A stretch of DNA of 64,000 nt from Rhodocyclaceae bacterium (lineage in GTDB: Bacteria; Pseudomonadota; Gammaproteobacteria; Burkholderiales; Rhodocyclaceae), in assembly GCA_013791905.1 (NCBI GenBank), contig VMSX01000016.1:1-64000 (forward strand). Direction: 5' to 3'. Below, piece by piece: positions 7,721-16,865 of this stretch (its first letter is position 1; each line of letters begins with the position of its first letter). Under the pieces are notes generated by a model. It ran no database searches. It saw only the letters and a program-made list of their open reading frames with translations, and was not told the DNA's origin. Made by a program: the position numbers and the translations under genes.

Positions 7721-9694
7721 ATGAAGAGCATTTTAGATTCCAGGGAGATCGCTGCCTGCACAAGCGATATTGAGCAACGTGTTTATACATCCCGTCTTTT
7801 GGGACGAGACAAGACTCTGGTTCTTCACGGTGGTGGCAATACCTCGGTGAAGGCGTCCCAAAAGAATGCCTTTGGCGAGGATGAAGACATTCTTTTCGTC
7901 AAGGGGAGCGGCTGGGATCTTGAAAAGATTGAGGGGGGCGGATTCTCGCCCGTACGGCTGGATCACCTCAAGCGGTTGGCCAAATTGACGTCACTGCCCG
8001 ATCCAGCGATGGTCAATGAGTTGGTCACCCACATGACGCGGGCTTCTGCCCCAGTGCCATCGGTTGAAGCCATTCTTCATGCGATCCTGCCGTACAAGTA
8101 TGTCGATCATACTCATGCCGATGCGGTGGTGACAGTTACCAACTCGGTGAACGGCGAAGCTCGTATCCGTGAGATCTATGGCGACTCGGTGGTCGTCATT
8201 CCCTATGTGATGCCGGGTTTTGATCTGGCTCGGGTATGTGCGGTGGAATTCGGGCGACAGGTGGGGCCACAGACCATCGGCATGGTATTGCTGAACCACG
8301 GAATTTTCTCTTTTGGCGAGACAGCAAAGGAATCGTACGAGCGCATGATCGAACTGGTCGGGCGCTCCGAGGAGTATCTCAAGCGCAACAAGGCTTGGGA
8401 TATCGAGTGGAACACAGTTGGGACACCGGCTGAAAACGTCGGACTCGATCTGGCGCGCCTGCGCAAAGATATTTCAGTCGTTGCAGATTTTCCGGTGGTG
8501 ATGGTGCGGCACAAGGATGCGCATTCTCTTTCCTTCGTTGGCCGTGACGATGTTGCAACGATTGCGCAGCAGGGGCCCGCAACGCCGGATCATGTGATCC
8601 GCACCAAGCGGCTGCCGATGCTCGGGCGCGATGTCGCGGCCTACGCGGAGGCCTATCGTGCCTACTTCGCTGCGCACGAGCCCATGGCGAAGGAGCGCAA
8701 GACCATGCTGGACCCGGCCCCGCGATTGGTGCTTGATCCAGAACTAGGCATGTGCTCGGTCGGCCGGTCGGCGAAGGATGCTGCCATCGTGGCGGAGATC
8801 TACGCTCACACGATGGAAATTGTCTCCCGTGCGACGGCGCTTGGCGGTTATCGGGCGCTGCCGGCGCGCGACATTTTCGATGTCGAGTATTGGGATCTGG
8901 AGCAGGCCAAGCTGAAGAAGGGCGGTAAGCCTGCTGCGTTCGCCGGCGAGGTTGCGCTGGTGACCGGTGCTGCATCGGGCATCGGCAAGGCTTGCGTCGA
9001 CTCATTGTTGGCAAGAGGGGCTGCGGTGGTGGGTATCGATCTGAATCCCGCGATAACCTCACTTTACGATCGCCCGGATTTCCTTGGTCTTGAGTGCGAT
9101 GTCGCATCCGACGAGCAGTTGAAGTCTGCGCTGATGCGCACGGCGGAGGCCTTTGGCGGACTGGATATGCTGGTGCTGAACGCCGGAATATTTCCGGGTG
9201 GCTGCCGCATCGACGCACTGGGAACAGACGAGTGGCGCAAGGTCATGCAAGTCAATCTGGATGCCAATTTCGTGCTGATGCGTGAGGCGCATCCCTTCTT
9301 GAAGTTGGCGCCGCGTGGTGGCCGCGTGGTGATCATCGGCTCAAAGAACGTGCCTGCACCCGGGCCCGGTGCGGCAGCCTACTCGGCATCGAAGGCAGCC
9401 TTGAACCAGTTGGCGCGGGTAGCGGCGCTTGAGTGGGGTGGCGACAACATTCGCATCAATTCTCTGCATCCGAACGCGGTTTTTGATACCGGCATCTGGA
9501 CGGAAGAGGTGCTGGCCTCACGGGCGAAGCACTACGGCCTGACGGTCGATGCCTACAAGAAGAATAATGTGCTCAAGACGGAAGTGACCAGCCGTGACGT
9601 CGCCGAACTGGCGGCGGAGATGTGCGGGGCGCTGTTCGCCAAGACCACGGGGGCGCAAGTTCCCGTTGATGGTGGCAATGACCGGGTTATTTGA
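7721..9694 (+). CDS. Bifunctional class II aldolase / short-chain dehydrogenase
   Basis: A 657-residue fusion. Residues 1 to about 400 form a class II aldolase/adducin domain (HGGGNTSVK phosphate-binding segment, DHTHAD near residue 129 and LLNHGIF as metal-site histidines). Residues about 410-657 form an SDR domain with TGAASGIG near residue 414 and YSASK near 554. The family includes RhaEW-type rhamnulose-1-phosphate aldolase/lactaldehyde dehydrogenases, which cleave a ketose 1-phosphate to DHAP plus an aldehyde and then process the aldehyde. The next three genes make such a ketose 1-phosphate from methylthioadenosine or 5'-deoxyadenosine. I therefore infer that the substrate is 5-methylthio- or 5-deoxyribulose 1-phosphate; a rhamnulose-type substrate remains possible. 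Confidence 0.85.
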   Translation: MKSILDSREIAACTSDIEQRVYTSRLLGRDKTLVLHGGGNTSVKASQKNAFGEDEDILFVKGSGWDLEKIEGGGFSPVRLDHLKRLAKLTSLPDPAMVNELVTHMTRASAPVPSVEAILHAILPYKYVDHTHADAVVTVTNSVNGEARIREIYGDSVVVIPYVMPGFDLARVCAVEFGRQVGPQTIGMVLLNHGIFSFGETAKESYERMIELVGRSEEYLKRNKAWDIEWNTVGTPAENVGLDLARLRKDISVVADFPVVMVRHKDAHSLSFVGRDDVATIAQQGPATPDHVIRTKRLPMLGRDVAAYAEAYRAYFAAHEPMAKERKTMLDPAPRLVLDPELGMCSVGRSAKDAAIVAEIYAHTMEIVSRATALGGYRALPARDIFDVEYWDLEQAKLKKGGKPAAFAGEVALVTGAASGIGKACVDSLLARGAAVVGIDLNPAITSLYDRPDFLGLECDVASDEQLKSALMRTAEAFGGLDMLVLNAGIFPGGCRIDALGTDEWRKVMQVNLDANFVLMREAHPFLKLAPRGGRVVIIGSKNVPAPGPGAAAYSASKAALNQLARVAALEWGGDNIRINSLHPNAVFDTGIWTEEVLASRAKHYGLTVDAYKKNNVLKTEVTSRDVAELAAEMCGALFAKTTGAQVPVDGGNDRVI

Positions 9695-9725
9695 TCCAGG
9701 CCAGGCTTGGGTATTCTGAATATTT

Positions 9726-9732
9726 GGGGAGG
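9726..9732 (+). promoter_or_regulatory. Ribosome binding site that fixes the mtnP start
   Basis: GGGGAGG lies 8 bases before ATG 9741. A GTG at 9732 is in frame but overlaps this site, so ATG 9741 is the better start. Confidence 0.7.
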
Positions 9733-9740
9733 TGTTCATC

Positions 9741-10631
9741 ATGGGGAGTAACAACCGGCCGGCAGTTCTCGGCATTATCGGTGGCAGCGGCGTCTATGAC
9801 ATCGAAGGCCTGACCAACAAGCGCTGGGAGCGTGTGAACTCCCCCTTTGGTGAGGCCTCGGATGAACTGCTGTTCGGCGAACTGAACGGGCAGCAGATGG
9901 TGTTTTTGCCCCGTCATGGTCGTGGTCACAAGATTCCGCCTTCCGAGATCAACTTCCGCGCCAATATCGATGCCCTCAAGCGTGCCGGGGCGACCGACGT
10001 GATCTCGGTCAGCGCGGTGGGGTCGTTGCGGGAAAACCTGCGACCGGGGATGTTCGTGATCGTCGATCAGTTCATCGACCGCACCTTTGCTCGTGTCAAA
10101 AGCTTTTTTGGTACTGGTTGTGTGGCTCATGTGTCGATGGCGCATCCGGTATGCAACCGGCTGGGCGACCATCTCGAAGCGGCAGCCCGGGAAGCCGGCA
10201 TTGAGGTGGCACGCGGCGGTACCTATCTGGTGATGGAAGGGCCGCAGTTTTCCAGCCTGGCTGAATCGGAGCTTTACCGCAGCTGGAATTGCGATGTGAT
10301 CGGCATGACCAACATGCCTGAAGCCAAACTCGCGCGCGAGGCCGAGATTTGCTATGCCACGGTGGCGATGGTGACCGATTACGATTGCTGGCATCCAAAC
10401 CACGACGACGTCACAGTCGATGCCATCATCAAGGTGCTGCTGGCCAATGCGGACAACGCCCGTAGCCTGGTCAAGAAGGTGGCGCCGCGTCTGCATGGCG
10501 ATGGTAAGGCTGTCACTTGCAGCTGCCGGTCTGCGCTCGAACATGCCCTGATTACCGCGCCGGAAGCTCGCGACCCCGAGATGATCAAGCGTCTCGACGC
10601 CGTTGCCGGTCGCCTATTGAATTCCCGCTAA
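9741..10631 (+). CDS. mtnP: S-methyl-5'-thioadenosine phosphorylase
   Basis: A 296-residue purine nucleoside phosphorylase of the PNP/MTAP family. The phosphate loop is GGSGVYD near the N-terminus. LPRHGRGHKIPPSEINFRAN, SVSAVGSL and MEGPQFSS are family signatures, and TDYDCW near residue 215 is the segment that contacts adenine in MTAP. The enzyme splits methylthioadenosine, and often 5'-deoxyadenosine, with phosphate into adenine and a 5-modified ribose 1-phosphate. The adenine would be taken by Apt, the next gene, and the sugar phosphate by MtnA. A hypoxanthine-type (methylthioinosine) substrate is less likely, given the DYD motif and the adjacent apt. Confidence 0.88.
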   Translation: MGSNNRPAVLGIIGGSGVYDIEGLTNKRWERVNSPFGEASDELLFGELNGQQMVFLPRHGRGHKIPPSEINFRANIDALKRAGATDVISVSAVGSLRENLRPGMFVIVDQFIDRTFARVKSFFGTGCVAHVSMAHPVCNRLGDHLEAAAREAGIEVARGGTYLVMEGPQFSSLAESELYRSWNCDVIGMTNMPEAKLAREAEICYATVAMVTDYDCWHPNHDDVTVDAIIKVLLANADNARSLVKKVAPRLHGDGKAVTCSCRSALEHALITAPEARDPEMIKRLDAVAGRLLNSR

Positions 10632-10652
10632 CCTATCCGGAGTATAAGAATC

Positions 10653-11180
10653 ATGCCCATCAAGTCGCGCATCCGTACAGTGCCGCACTACCCCAAGCAG
10701 GGGATCATGTTTCGTGACATCACCACGCTGCTGAAAGACCCTGTCGGTTTCCGCATCACCATCCATGAACTGGCCAACCGTTACACCGGGATGAAGATCG
10801 ACAAGATCGCCGGCATCGAATCGCGCGGCTTTATCCTCGGTGCGCCGCTGGCCTACCTGCTGGGCGTCGGTTTCGTGCCGATCCGCAAGAAAGGCAAGCT
10901 GCCGGCTGAGACCATTGGGCACGACTACGAGCTCGAATATGGCACTGACCGCATCGAGATGCACACGGATGCCGTAAGCAAGGGTGATAAGGTGTTGCTG
11001 GTCGATGATCTGATCGCTACGGGTGGTACTGCTGAAGCGGCGGTCAAACTGATCGAGAAGATGGGGGGCGAGATCGTCGAGTGCTGCTTCGCCATCGACC
11101 TGCCGGACATCGGCGGGCGGGCACGCCTCGAAAAGCTCGGCCAGAAGGTCTTTGCCCTTTGTGAATTTGAAGGCGACTGA
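10653..11180 (+). CDS. apt: Adenine phosphoribosyltransferase
   Basis: A 175-residue protein of normal Apt length. The PRPP-binding motif [17 protein letters not shown] lies near residues 112-128, and the family segments [16 protein letters not shown] and [14 protein letters not shown] are intact. It makes AMP from adenine and PRPP in the cytoplasm. Placed between mtnP and mtnA, it removes the adenine released by MtnP and so pulls the reaction forward. The gap to mtnA is 2 bases, which indicates an operon. Confidence 0.95.
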   Translation: MPIKSRIRTVPHYPKQGIMFRDITTLLKDPVGFRITIHELANRYTGMKIDKIAGIESRGFILGAPLAYLLGVGFVPIRKKGKLPAETIGHDYELEYGTDRIEMHTDAVSKGDKVLLVDDLIATGGTAEAAVKLIEKMGGEIVECCFAIDLPDIGGRARLEKLGQKVFALCEFEGD

Positions 11181-11182
11181 CG

Positions 11183-12235
11183 ATGTCGGTACAGAATCAA
11201 TCCGTGGAAACTCTCCGCTGGCGGGACGGCAAACTGGAGATGATCGACCAGCGCGTGCTGCCGGCCACCTTCACCTACCTTCCCTACACTTCGGCGGCCG
11301 AGACCGCCGAAGGTATCCGTTCCATGGTGGTGCGTGGTGCGCCAGCCATCGGCTGTGCGGCCGCCTATGGCGTGGCGCTCGAAGCCCTGTGCCTGCGTAC
11401 CGCTTCACCCGAAGACTTTGCGGCAGGAATGAACAAGGCTTTCGACGTGCTGGCGGCTAGCCGACCGACGGCGGTCAATCTGTTCTGGGCCTTGAAGCGC
11501 ATGCGCACAGTCTGGGATGCCGTCAAGGAACAACCCGTTGGCGCGATTGCAGAGCGACTGCTGGCCGAGGCGCACGAAGTGACGGCCGAAGATATCCGCA
11601 TCAACCGCGCGATGGGGGCGTTCGGCGCCGAACTGTTGCCAGATGGCGCGCGCGTGCTGACTCACTGCAACGCCGGGGCGTTGGCGACCGCCGGGCACGG
11701 CACGGCGCTGGGCGTGCTCCGTTCTGCCGTCGAGGCCGGCAAGAAGATTTCCGTGATTGCCGATGAAACGCGACCCTTTCTGCAAGGTGCGCGCCTGACC
11801 GCCTGGGAGATGGTGCAGGAGAATATTCCCGTGACGTTGATCACCGACAACATGGCTGGCTTCATGATGAGCAAGGGCGAGGTCGATGCCGTGGTGGTGG
11901 GTACCGACCGCGTGGCAGCCAACGGTGATGTCGCCAACAAGATTGGAACGTATATGGTCGCGGTGCTGGCCAAGCGTCACAACATTCCTTTTTATGTTGC
12001 CTGCCCGCTGTCGACGATTGACCTGAGTATTCCAGATGGCAGCGCAATCCCGATCGAGGAGCGTGCTGCGGAGGAAGTGACCGGCTTCCGCGACTGTCAG
12101 TGGGCGGCGCAAGGGGTCAAGGTGCGTAACCCGGCCTTCGATGTCACGCCAGCCGAATTGGTGAGCGGGTTGATCACTGAAAAAGGCGTGGTGCATCAGC
12201 CGAATCGTGACAAGGTTGAGGCGCTATTCTCCTGA
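11183..12235 (+). CDS. mtnA: S-methyl-5-thioribose-1-phosphate isomerase
   Basis: A 350-residue protein of the eIF2B-like MtnA family. Family signatures are [16 protein letters not shown] near residue 50, [18 protein letters not shown] near 160, [20 protein letters not shown] near 237 and ACPLSTIDL near 275. It isomerises 5-methylthioribose 1-phosphate (and, in some bacteria, 5-deoxyribose 1-phosphate) to the ribulose 1-phosphate. None of the later classical methionine-salvage genes (mtnB, mtnC, mtnD) is present here; a class II aldolase stands upstream instead. Its stop shares one base with the next start. Confidence 0.93.
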   Translation: MSVQNQSVETLRWRDGKLEMIDQRVLPATFTYLPYTSAAETAEGIRSMVVRGAPAIGCAAAYGVALEALCLRTASPEDFAAGMNKAFDVLAASRPTAVNLFWALKRMRTVWDAVKEQPVGAIAERLLAEAHEVTAEDIRINRAMGAFGAELLPDGARVLTHCNAGALATAGHGTALGVLRSAVEAGKKISVIADETRPFLQGARLTAWEMVQENIPVTLITDNMAGFMMSKGEVDAVVVGTDRVAANGDVANKIGTYMVAVLAKRHNIPFYVACPLSTIDLSIPDGSAIPIEERAAEEVTGFRDCQWAAQGVKVRNPAFDVTPAELVSGLITEKGVVHQPNRDKVEALFS

Positions 12236-12801
12236 TGGAGTATCCGCCTTCTCGATTTCGACCGGCACTCTTTCTCGACCGGGACGGGGTAATCAATGTC
12301 GAGAAGAACTATGTTCATCGCATCGAAGATTTCGAGTTTCTCGATGGGATTTTCGACCTCTGCCGTGCGGCTGCCGAAAGAAATATGCCCATCGTGGTTG
12401 TCACCAACCAGGCAGGGATTGGCCGTGGCTACTATTCCGAAGCGCAATTTCAAACGCTGACAGACTGGATGAGGGCTCGATTTGAGGAAGAGAGAGCGCC
12501 CATCAGCGCCGTGTACTTCTGCCCCTATCACCCTGAGCAGGGGGTCGGAGAGTATCGGAAGGAGTCATTCGACCGAAAACCGAACCCCGGGATGTTCTTG
12601 CGCGCCCGCGATGATCTGGGGTTGGATCTGGCCCGTTCGATCCTGATCGGGGATAAGGCTTCGGATATCGCTGCGGCGAAGGCGGCGGGAGTCGGGCTAA
12701 CCGTGTTGTTGGGAGCGGATGTTGAAAACGTCACGCCGGACAGGGTGGTGGCTTCGCTGCATGAGGCTTGCGATTTCCTGTTCTCGAGGGAGTTGGTATG
12801 A
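12235..12801 (+). CDS. gmhB: GmhB-like HAD phosphatase (heptose bisphosphatase family)
   Basis: A 188-residue HAD-superfamily phosphatase. The nucleophile motif FLDRDGVIN lies near residue 13, [15 protein letters not shown] follows as in D,D-heptose 1,7-bisphosphate 7-phosphatase, and [13 protein letters not shown] is motif IV. The CPYHPEQG loop has the Cys and His of the GmhB zinc site, but the following segment ([11 protein letters not shown]) lacks the two further cysteines found in E. coli GmhB, so the zinc site looks incomplete. Likely roles are LPS heptose synthesis or another sugar bisphosphate in this locus. The start overlaps the mtnA stop; the end overlaps the next gene by ATGA. Confidence 0.82.
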   Translation: MEYPPSRFRPALFLDRDGVINVEKNYVHRIEDFEFLDGIFDLCRAAAERNMPIVVVTNQAGIGRGYYSEAQFQTLTDWMRARFEEERAPISAVYFCPYHPEQGVGEYRKESFDRKPNPGMFLRARDDLGLDLARSILIGDKASDIAAAKAAGVGLTVLLGADVENVTPDRVVASLHEACDFLFSRELV

Positions 12802-13910
12802 CCGAACACGTTGATGCCGTGGTTGTCGGTGCAGGCGTCGTCGGCCTTGCGTGTGCCCGCGCCTTGGCACGGGCCGGCAAGGAAACCATCATTCTTGAAC
12901 GACACGGGGCTTTCGGTACCGAGACCAGTGCTCGCAACAGCGAAGTGATTCATGCCGGCATCTATTATCCCGCTGGTTCGTTCAAGGCGAGCCTTTGCGT
13001 TGCAGGCCGGAAGCAACTGTATGACTATTGCGAGCAGTATGGCGTAGCCCACAGTCGCTGCGGCAAACTCATCGTCGCCACTTCAGCGGAGCAGGACGCG
13101 AAACTGGTGGACATACAGCAGCGCGCGGTTGCGAACGGTGTGACCGACCTCTGCTTCTTGACTGCGGCGGAAGCCATGACGCTGGAGCCGGAACTGCACT
13201 GCACTTCAGCGCTCCTGTCGCCTTCAACGGGTATTGTCGATAGTCATGGGCTGATGCTTGCACTTCTCGGTGATGCCGAACGACACGGGGCTGTGTTGGC
13301 CGTGCAGAGTCCTTTGGTTTCTGCAGCAGTTCGTGATGATGGGATTGAGATTGTGGCCGGCGGGGAATCTTCAACCACGTTGCTGGCAGATATCGTGATC
13401 AATTCAGCAGGGCTTTCGGCACCGGCAGTGGCAGGTCTGATCGATGGACTTCCTCAGGCATTGGTACCGCGTCCATATCTTGCCAAGGGCAACTACTTCT
13501 CTTTGGCGGGGAGGTCTCCTTTTTCCCATCTGATTTACCCCGTTCCTGAGGCAGGGGGGCTCGGTGTTCATTTGACGCTCGACCTGGGGGGGCAAGCACG
13601 CTTTGGCCCGGATGTGGAATGGATCGATGAAATCGATTACCACGTCGCCCCTGAGCGGTGCCAGCGCTTTTATGGCGCTATCCGCAAGTATTGGCCACGA
13701 CTGAGCGATGATGCATTGCAGCCAGCCTATTCCGGCATCAGACCGAAGATCGCCGGCCCCAATGAGATCGATGCTGATTTCCTGATTCAAGGGCCTGCCG
13801 CTCATGGCATCCCGGGTCTTGTCAACCTTTTTGGTATCGAGTCACCTGGCCTGACGTCATGCCTGTCAATCGCTGAAGCAGTGTGCAAATCGTTGGACCC
13901 TGAATTGTGA
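12798..13910 (+). CDS. FAD-dependent oxidoreductase (L-2-hydroxyglutarate oxidase-like)
   Basis: A 370-residue DAO-family flavoprotein. The dinucleotide motif is [16 protein letters not shown] at the N-terminus. [13 protein letters not shown] near residue 46 and the C-terminal YSGIRPKI...[16 protein letters not shown] stretches are typical of the L-2-hydroxyglutarate dehydrogenase/LhgO subgroup. It oxidises a 2-hydroxy acid or amine with FAD. I chose ATG 12798, which overlaps the previous TGA by 4 bases, over the longer start at 12768, which adds residues ahead of the flavin strand. The metabolic link to the operon is not clear. Confidence 0.85.
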   Translation: MTEHVDAVVVGAGVVGLACARALARAGKETIILERHGAFGTETSARNSEVIHAGIYYPAGSFKASLCVAGRKQLYDYCEQYGVAHSRCGKLIVATSAEQDAKLVDIQQRAVANGVTDLCFLTAAEAMTLEPELHCTSALLSPSTGIVDSHGLMLALLGDAERHGAVLAVQSPLVSAAVRDDGIEIVAGGESSTTLLADIVINSAGLSAPAVAGLIDGLPQALVPRPYLAKGNYFSLAGRSPFSHLIYPVPEAGGLGVHLTLDLGGQARFGPDVEWIDEIDYHVAPERCQRFYGAIRKYWPRLSDDALQPAYSGIRPKIAGPNEIDADFLIQGPAAHGIPGLVNLFGIESPGLTSCLSIAEAVCKSLDPEL

Positions 13911-14857
13911 TCCTTGTAACTGGAGCCAACGGATTTATCGGTCGCGCGCTCATGGCGGAACTTGCTGCGCAGAAATCGAGTGTTCGTGGGGCTGTGCGTC
14001 ATTCCGGCGCATTCCTTCCGGATTGCGAGTGCGTGGTTGTCGGTGAAGTGAATGGGAACACCGATTGGCATGATGCATTAGCCGACGCTACGGCGGTTGT
14101 GCATCTGGCCGCCCGCGCACACATTACGCACGAGACGGCTGAAGACTCCCTTGCTGCGTTTCGTGCTGTCAACACCGAAGGCACGTTGAACCTGGCGCGG
14201 CAGGCAGCTCAGGCCGGAATTCGTCGCTTCGTTTTCGTGAGTACGACTAAGGTCAATGGCGAGGGCCGTGAGTCCGCCTATACCGAAACTGATGAGTCAG
14301 CGCCTGAGGACGCATATGCCATTTCAAAGTGGGAAGCGGAGCAGGGACTTCGGAAAATCGCAGCTCAGACTGGAATGGAGATTGTTGTCCTCAGGGCACC
14401 ATTGGTCTATGGGCCTGGCGTAGGCGCAAATTTTCTTCGACTGCTGACCGCAATCGATGCCGGGTGGCCTTTGCCGTTGGGTGGGATCGTCAATTGCCGT
14501 AGCTTGATCTATCTCGGCAATCTGGTGGATGCGATCATTGTGTCGCTCAGCCACCCCAATGCAGCAAACACGCTATTTCTTCTTTCCGACTTCGAAGATG
14601 TCTCAACGACAGAACTCATTCGCCGCTTGGCAGCAGCATTGGACGTGAAGCCAAGATTGTTTGCTCTGCCTCGTACCCTAATAAGGCAGGCCGCTATCGT
14701 ACTCAATAAGCGTAGAGCTGTTGATCGACTTTGGGGTTCGCTATTTATCAATAGCAGCAACATTCAACGCGAGTTGGATTGGTTGCCACCGTTCTCCATG
14801 GATATTGGGTTGGCTGAAACTGCGAAGTGGTATCGTCGTGTCCGTGGAGATGCCTGA
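13907..14857 (+). CDS. NAD-dependent epimerase/dehydratase (UDP-sugar 4-epimerase type)
   Basis: A 316-residue extended [11 protein letters not shown] is at residues 5-12, VVHLAARAH at about 64-72, FVSTTKVNG carries the catalytic Thr/Ser strand, and [11 protein letters not shown] holds the Tyr and Lys of YxxxK near residue 138. [14 protein letters not shown] is the usual UDP-sugar region. In many proteobacteria such an enzyme precedes a WbpL-type transferase and provides or converts its UDP-HexNAc substrate; that is the likely role. GTG at 13907 overlaps the upstream stop by four bases. Confidence 0.85.
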   Translation: MILVTGANGFIGRALMAELAAQKSSVRGAVRHSGAFLPDCECVVVGEVNGNTDWHDALADATAVVHLAARAHITHETAEDSLAAFRAVNTEGTLNLARQAAQAGIRRFVFVSTTKVNGEGRESAYTETDESAPEDAYAISKWEAEQGLRKIAAQTGMEIVVLRAPLVYGPGVGANFLRLLTAIDAGWPLPLGGIVNCRSLIYLGNLVDAIIVSLSHPNAANTLFLLSDFEDVSTTELIRRLAAALDVKPRLFALPRTLIRQAAIVLNKRRAVDRLWGSLFINSSNIQRELDWLPPFSMDIGLAETAKWYRRVRGDA

Positions 14858-15886
14858 TTGAGTGGCCTAATTGTCCTTCTCGTTTCAGCGGCCGCCCTGG
14901 CACTGATAGGTGCCTACGTTGTTTTTCGGTACGCAGGGCAGTTAGGTTTATTGAAGGACCGAAATCACCGCTCAAGCCATGTGCAGCCGACACCAAACGG
15001 CGGTGGGCTGGGAATCGTAATCGCTTCTACGGTGGCGGGCGTTTGGTTGGCATGGGGGCAATCACAGGCACTCGCGGCCCCGATAGTATTTGCCGTTCCG
15101 CTGGCACTGGTCGGGTTGTTGGATGACATCCGGCATTTGTCGGCCCGTGTTCGCCTGGGGGTGCAGGTGGCCGTTTGCACGGGATTGTTGATTGCCCTTG
15201 GAACAGTTCCTGAAATCGTCGTCGGCAATGTCGTATTAGGCGGTCTGGTTTTGTCCGGAGTGGTTCTCCTGACCGGCGTGTGGTGGATCAACTTGTTCAA
15301 CTTCATGGACGGCATCGATGGCATTGCCGGAGCGCAAGCCGTATTCATGTTGTTGGCCGGGGCCGCCTTGACTGCATGGGGAAATCCCGATGCGATGGCC
15401 AGTCCCCTCTGGGTGTTGATGCTTTGCATCGTCGCGGCCACGGTTGGATTCTTGCTAATGAACTGGCCGCCCGCCAAAATCTTCATGGGCGATACGGGTA
15501 GCACCTGGCTGGGCTTCATGATCTTTGCGCTGGCACTGCTCACCGTACAATCCGGGTGGTTGAGCTATGCGGTATGGTTGGCGTTGGGCGCCGTATTTGT
15601 GACCGATGCGACCGTTACGCTGCTGACACGCATGGCGCTCGGGGAGCGCTGGTATGAGGCGCATTGCCATCATGCCTACCAGCGTTTGGCCCGGCGCTGG
15701 CAGGGCGAACGAAACGCAGGCCATCGCTCTGTCACCTTGTTGGTCGCTATGGTCAACCTGCTATGGTTGGCACCCATGGCCTGGGCCTGCATGCAGTGGC
15801 CACAGTGGATACCCGGCTTGGTTATCCTGGCGTATGCACCGCTGGTGATGGGTACATTGGCTTTGGGGGCGGGAAAACCGGAATGA
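14858..15886 (+). CDS. Polyprenyl-phosphate HexNAc-1-phosphate transferase (WecA/WbpL family)
   Basis: A 342-residue polytopic membrane protein with about ten hydrophobic segments. Family 4 glycosyltransferase motifs are in order: SSHVQPTPNGGGLG near residue 38, LLDDIRHLSARVRL near 87, NLFNFMDGIDGIAG near 145 and MGDTGSTWLGF near 209. It moves HexNAc-1-phosphate from UDP-sugar to undecaprenyl phosphate and so starts lipid-linked glycan assembly at the inner membrane. The TTG start follows the epimerase stop directly. It marks the locus as O-antigen or exopolysaccharide type. Confidence 0.92.
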   Translation: MSGLIVLLVSAAALALIGAYVVFRYAGQLGLLKDRNHRSSHVQPTPNGGGLGIVIASTVAGVWLAWGQSQALAAPIVFAVPLALVGLLDDIRHLSARVRLGVQVAVCTGLLIALGTVPEIVVGNVVLGGLVLSGVVLLTGVWWINLFNFMDGIDGIAGAQAVFMLLAGAALTAWGNPDAMASPLWVLMLCIVAATVGFLLMNWPPAKIFMGDTGSTWLGFMIFALALLTVQSGWLSYAVWLALGAVFVTDATVTLLTRMALGERWYEAHCHHAYQRLARRWQGERNAGHRSVTLLVAMVNLLWLAPMAWACMQWPQWIPGLVILAYAPLVMGTLALGAGKPE

Positions 15887-16485
15887 TGGAGCAATCGATG
15901 AAACAAGTGGTTTGGCACGGTGGTCATGTATCGGCAGAAGACAGGCAGCGATTGCTCAGCCAGTCAGCGCTGACAATTTGGTTAACCGGGCTGAGTGCTT
16001 CCGGCAAATCCACGCTTGCTTTCGCGCTTGAGCGCCATCTGATCAACGCTGGCCGAGCGTGTTACGTGCTTGACGGAGACAATGTCCGGCACGGGCTCAA
16101 CGGCAATCTCGGCTTTTCGCACGAGGACCGCACGGAGAACATTAGGCGGATAGCGGAAGTGGCCCATCTGATGAATGACGCCGGCCTGATTGTCATCACC
16201 GCATTCATCTCGCCGTATCGAGAAGATCGCGCCATGGCCAAGCGCATTATCGGCTCAGAGCGATTTCGTGAGGTGTATGTGAGCACGCCGATTCAGGTCT
16301 GCGAACAACGGGATCCGAAAGGCCTCTATGGTATGGCGAAGGCAGGCAAGCTGGCTCACTTTACCGGAGTTTCAGATCCCTACGAGCCACCGGAGGCGCC
16401 GGATATGGTTATCGACACCTCGCTGGTCTCGGTCGAGGAAGAGGTGGAACGAATTGCCGTGTTGGCGCAAACGATTGGCGCGTAA
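15883..16485 (+). CDS. cysC: Adenylyl-sulfate (APS) kinase
   Basis: A 200-residue CysC-type kinase. The P-loop is GLSASGKST near residue 31, DGDNVRHGLNGNLGFS binds APS, and ITAFISPYREDR is the family FISP signature; DPKGLYGMAKAG is also conserved. It makes PAPS, the sulfate donor for sulfotransferases and for assimilation. ATG 15883 overlaps the upstream TGA by 4 bases, so it belongs to the glycan operon, where PAPS would suit sulfation of a sugar or lipid. No sulfotransferase is visible in the window. Confidence 0.93.
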   Translation: MMEQSMKQVVWHGGHVSAEDRQRLLSQSALTIWLTGLSASGKSTLAFALERHLINAGRACYVLDGDNVRHGLNGNLGFSHEDRTENIRRIAEVAHLMNDAGLIVITAFISPYREDRAMAKRIIGSERFREVYVSTPIQVCEQRDPKGLYGMAKAGKLAHFTGVSDPYEPPEAPDMVIDTSLVSVEEEVERIAVLAQTIGA

Positions 16486-16717
16486 TATTGACGAGTCAAT
16501 AAGTTCGGATGTGCAAGCCCGAGGGGCTGAGAACACCGGAGTTGTCAGACCGGATTTTCGAAAAACAGCGAACTGGACTTGCACTCGGTACATTCCCGGT
16601 AAAACTTCCGCCCTTCCTTCCGGATGCGCTCCTTGTGACCATCGACGCCACAGCCGAGCTTGATCGGCGTGTTTCCCTCGCAAGCTGCGCATTTGAAGTA
16701 ATAGCCGAACTTCCCGT

Positions 16718-16735
16718 ACTGCACGGAGATTTTGT
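16718..16735. repeat. Target site duplication, left copy
   Basis: ACTGCACGGAGATTTTGT, identical to 18119-18136. It lies inside the interrupted NERD gene. Confidence 0.92.
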
Positions 16736-16771
16736 GTCGCGGGTTTTTAGACCTGTCCGGTTCTGTAGCAC
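16736..16771. repeat. IS left terminal inverted repeat
   Basis: The inner 18 bases (16754-16771) pair perfectly with 18084-18101. The outer 18 bases pair imperfectly with 18102-18118. Confidence 0.85.
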
Positions 16772-16865
16772 ATGAATTGTCCGCTTTTCCTGTTGCGGGC
16801 GGGAGCTGGCTGCGGGCATAGCCCGGAGCCGGTTTCCGCCCGCAACGACGCGCCTGGCGGACGGA

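Noticed and set aside
8379-9218. 279-codon minus-strand frame in the aldolase-SDR gene
   Set aside because: Arg/Pro/Ala-rich composition typical of an antisense frame; the plus frame has both domains intact.
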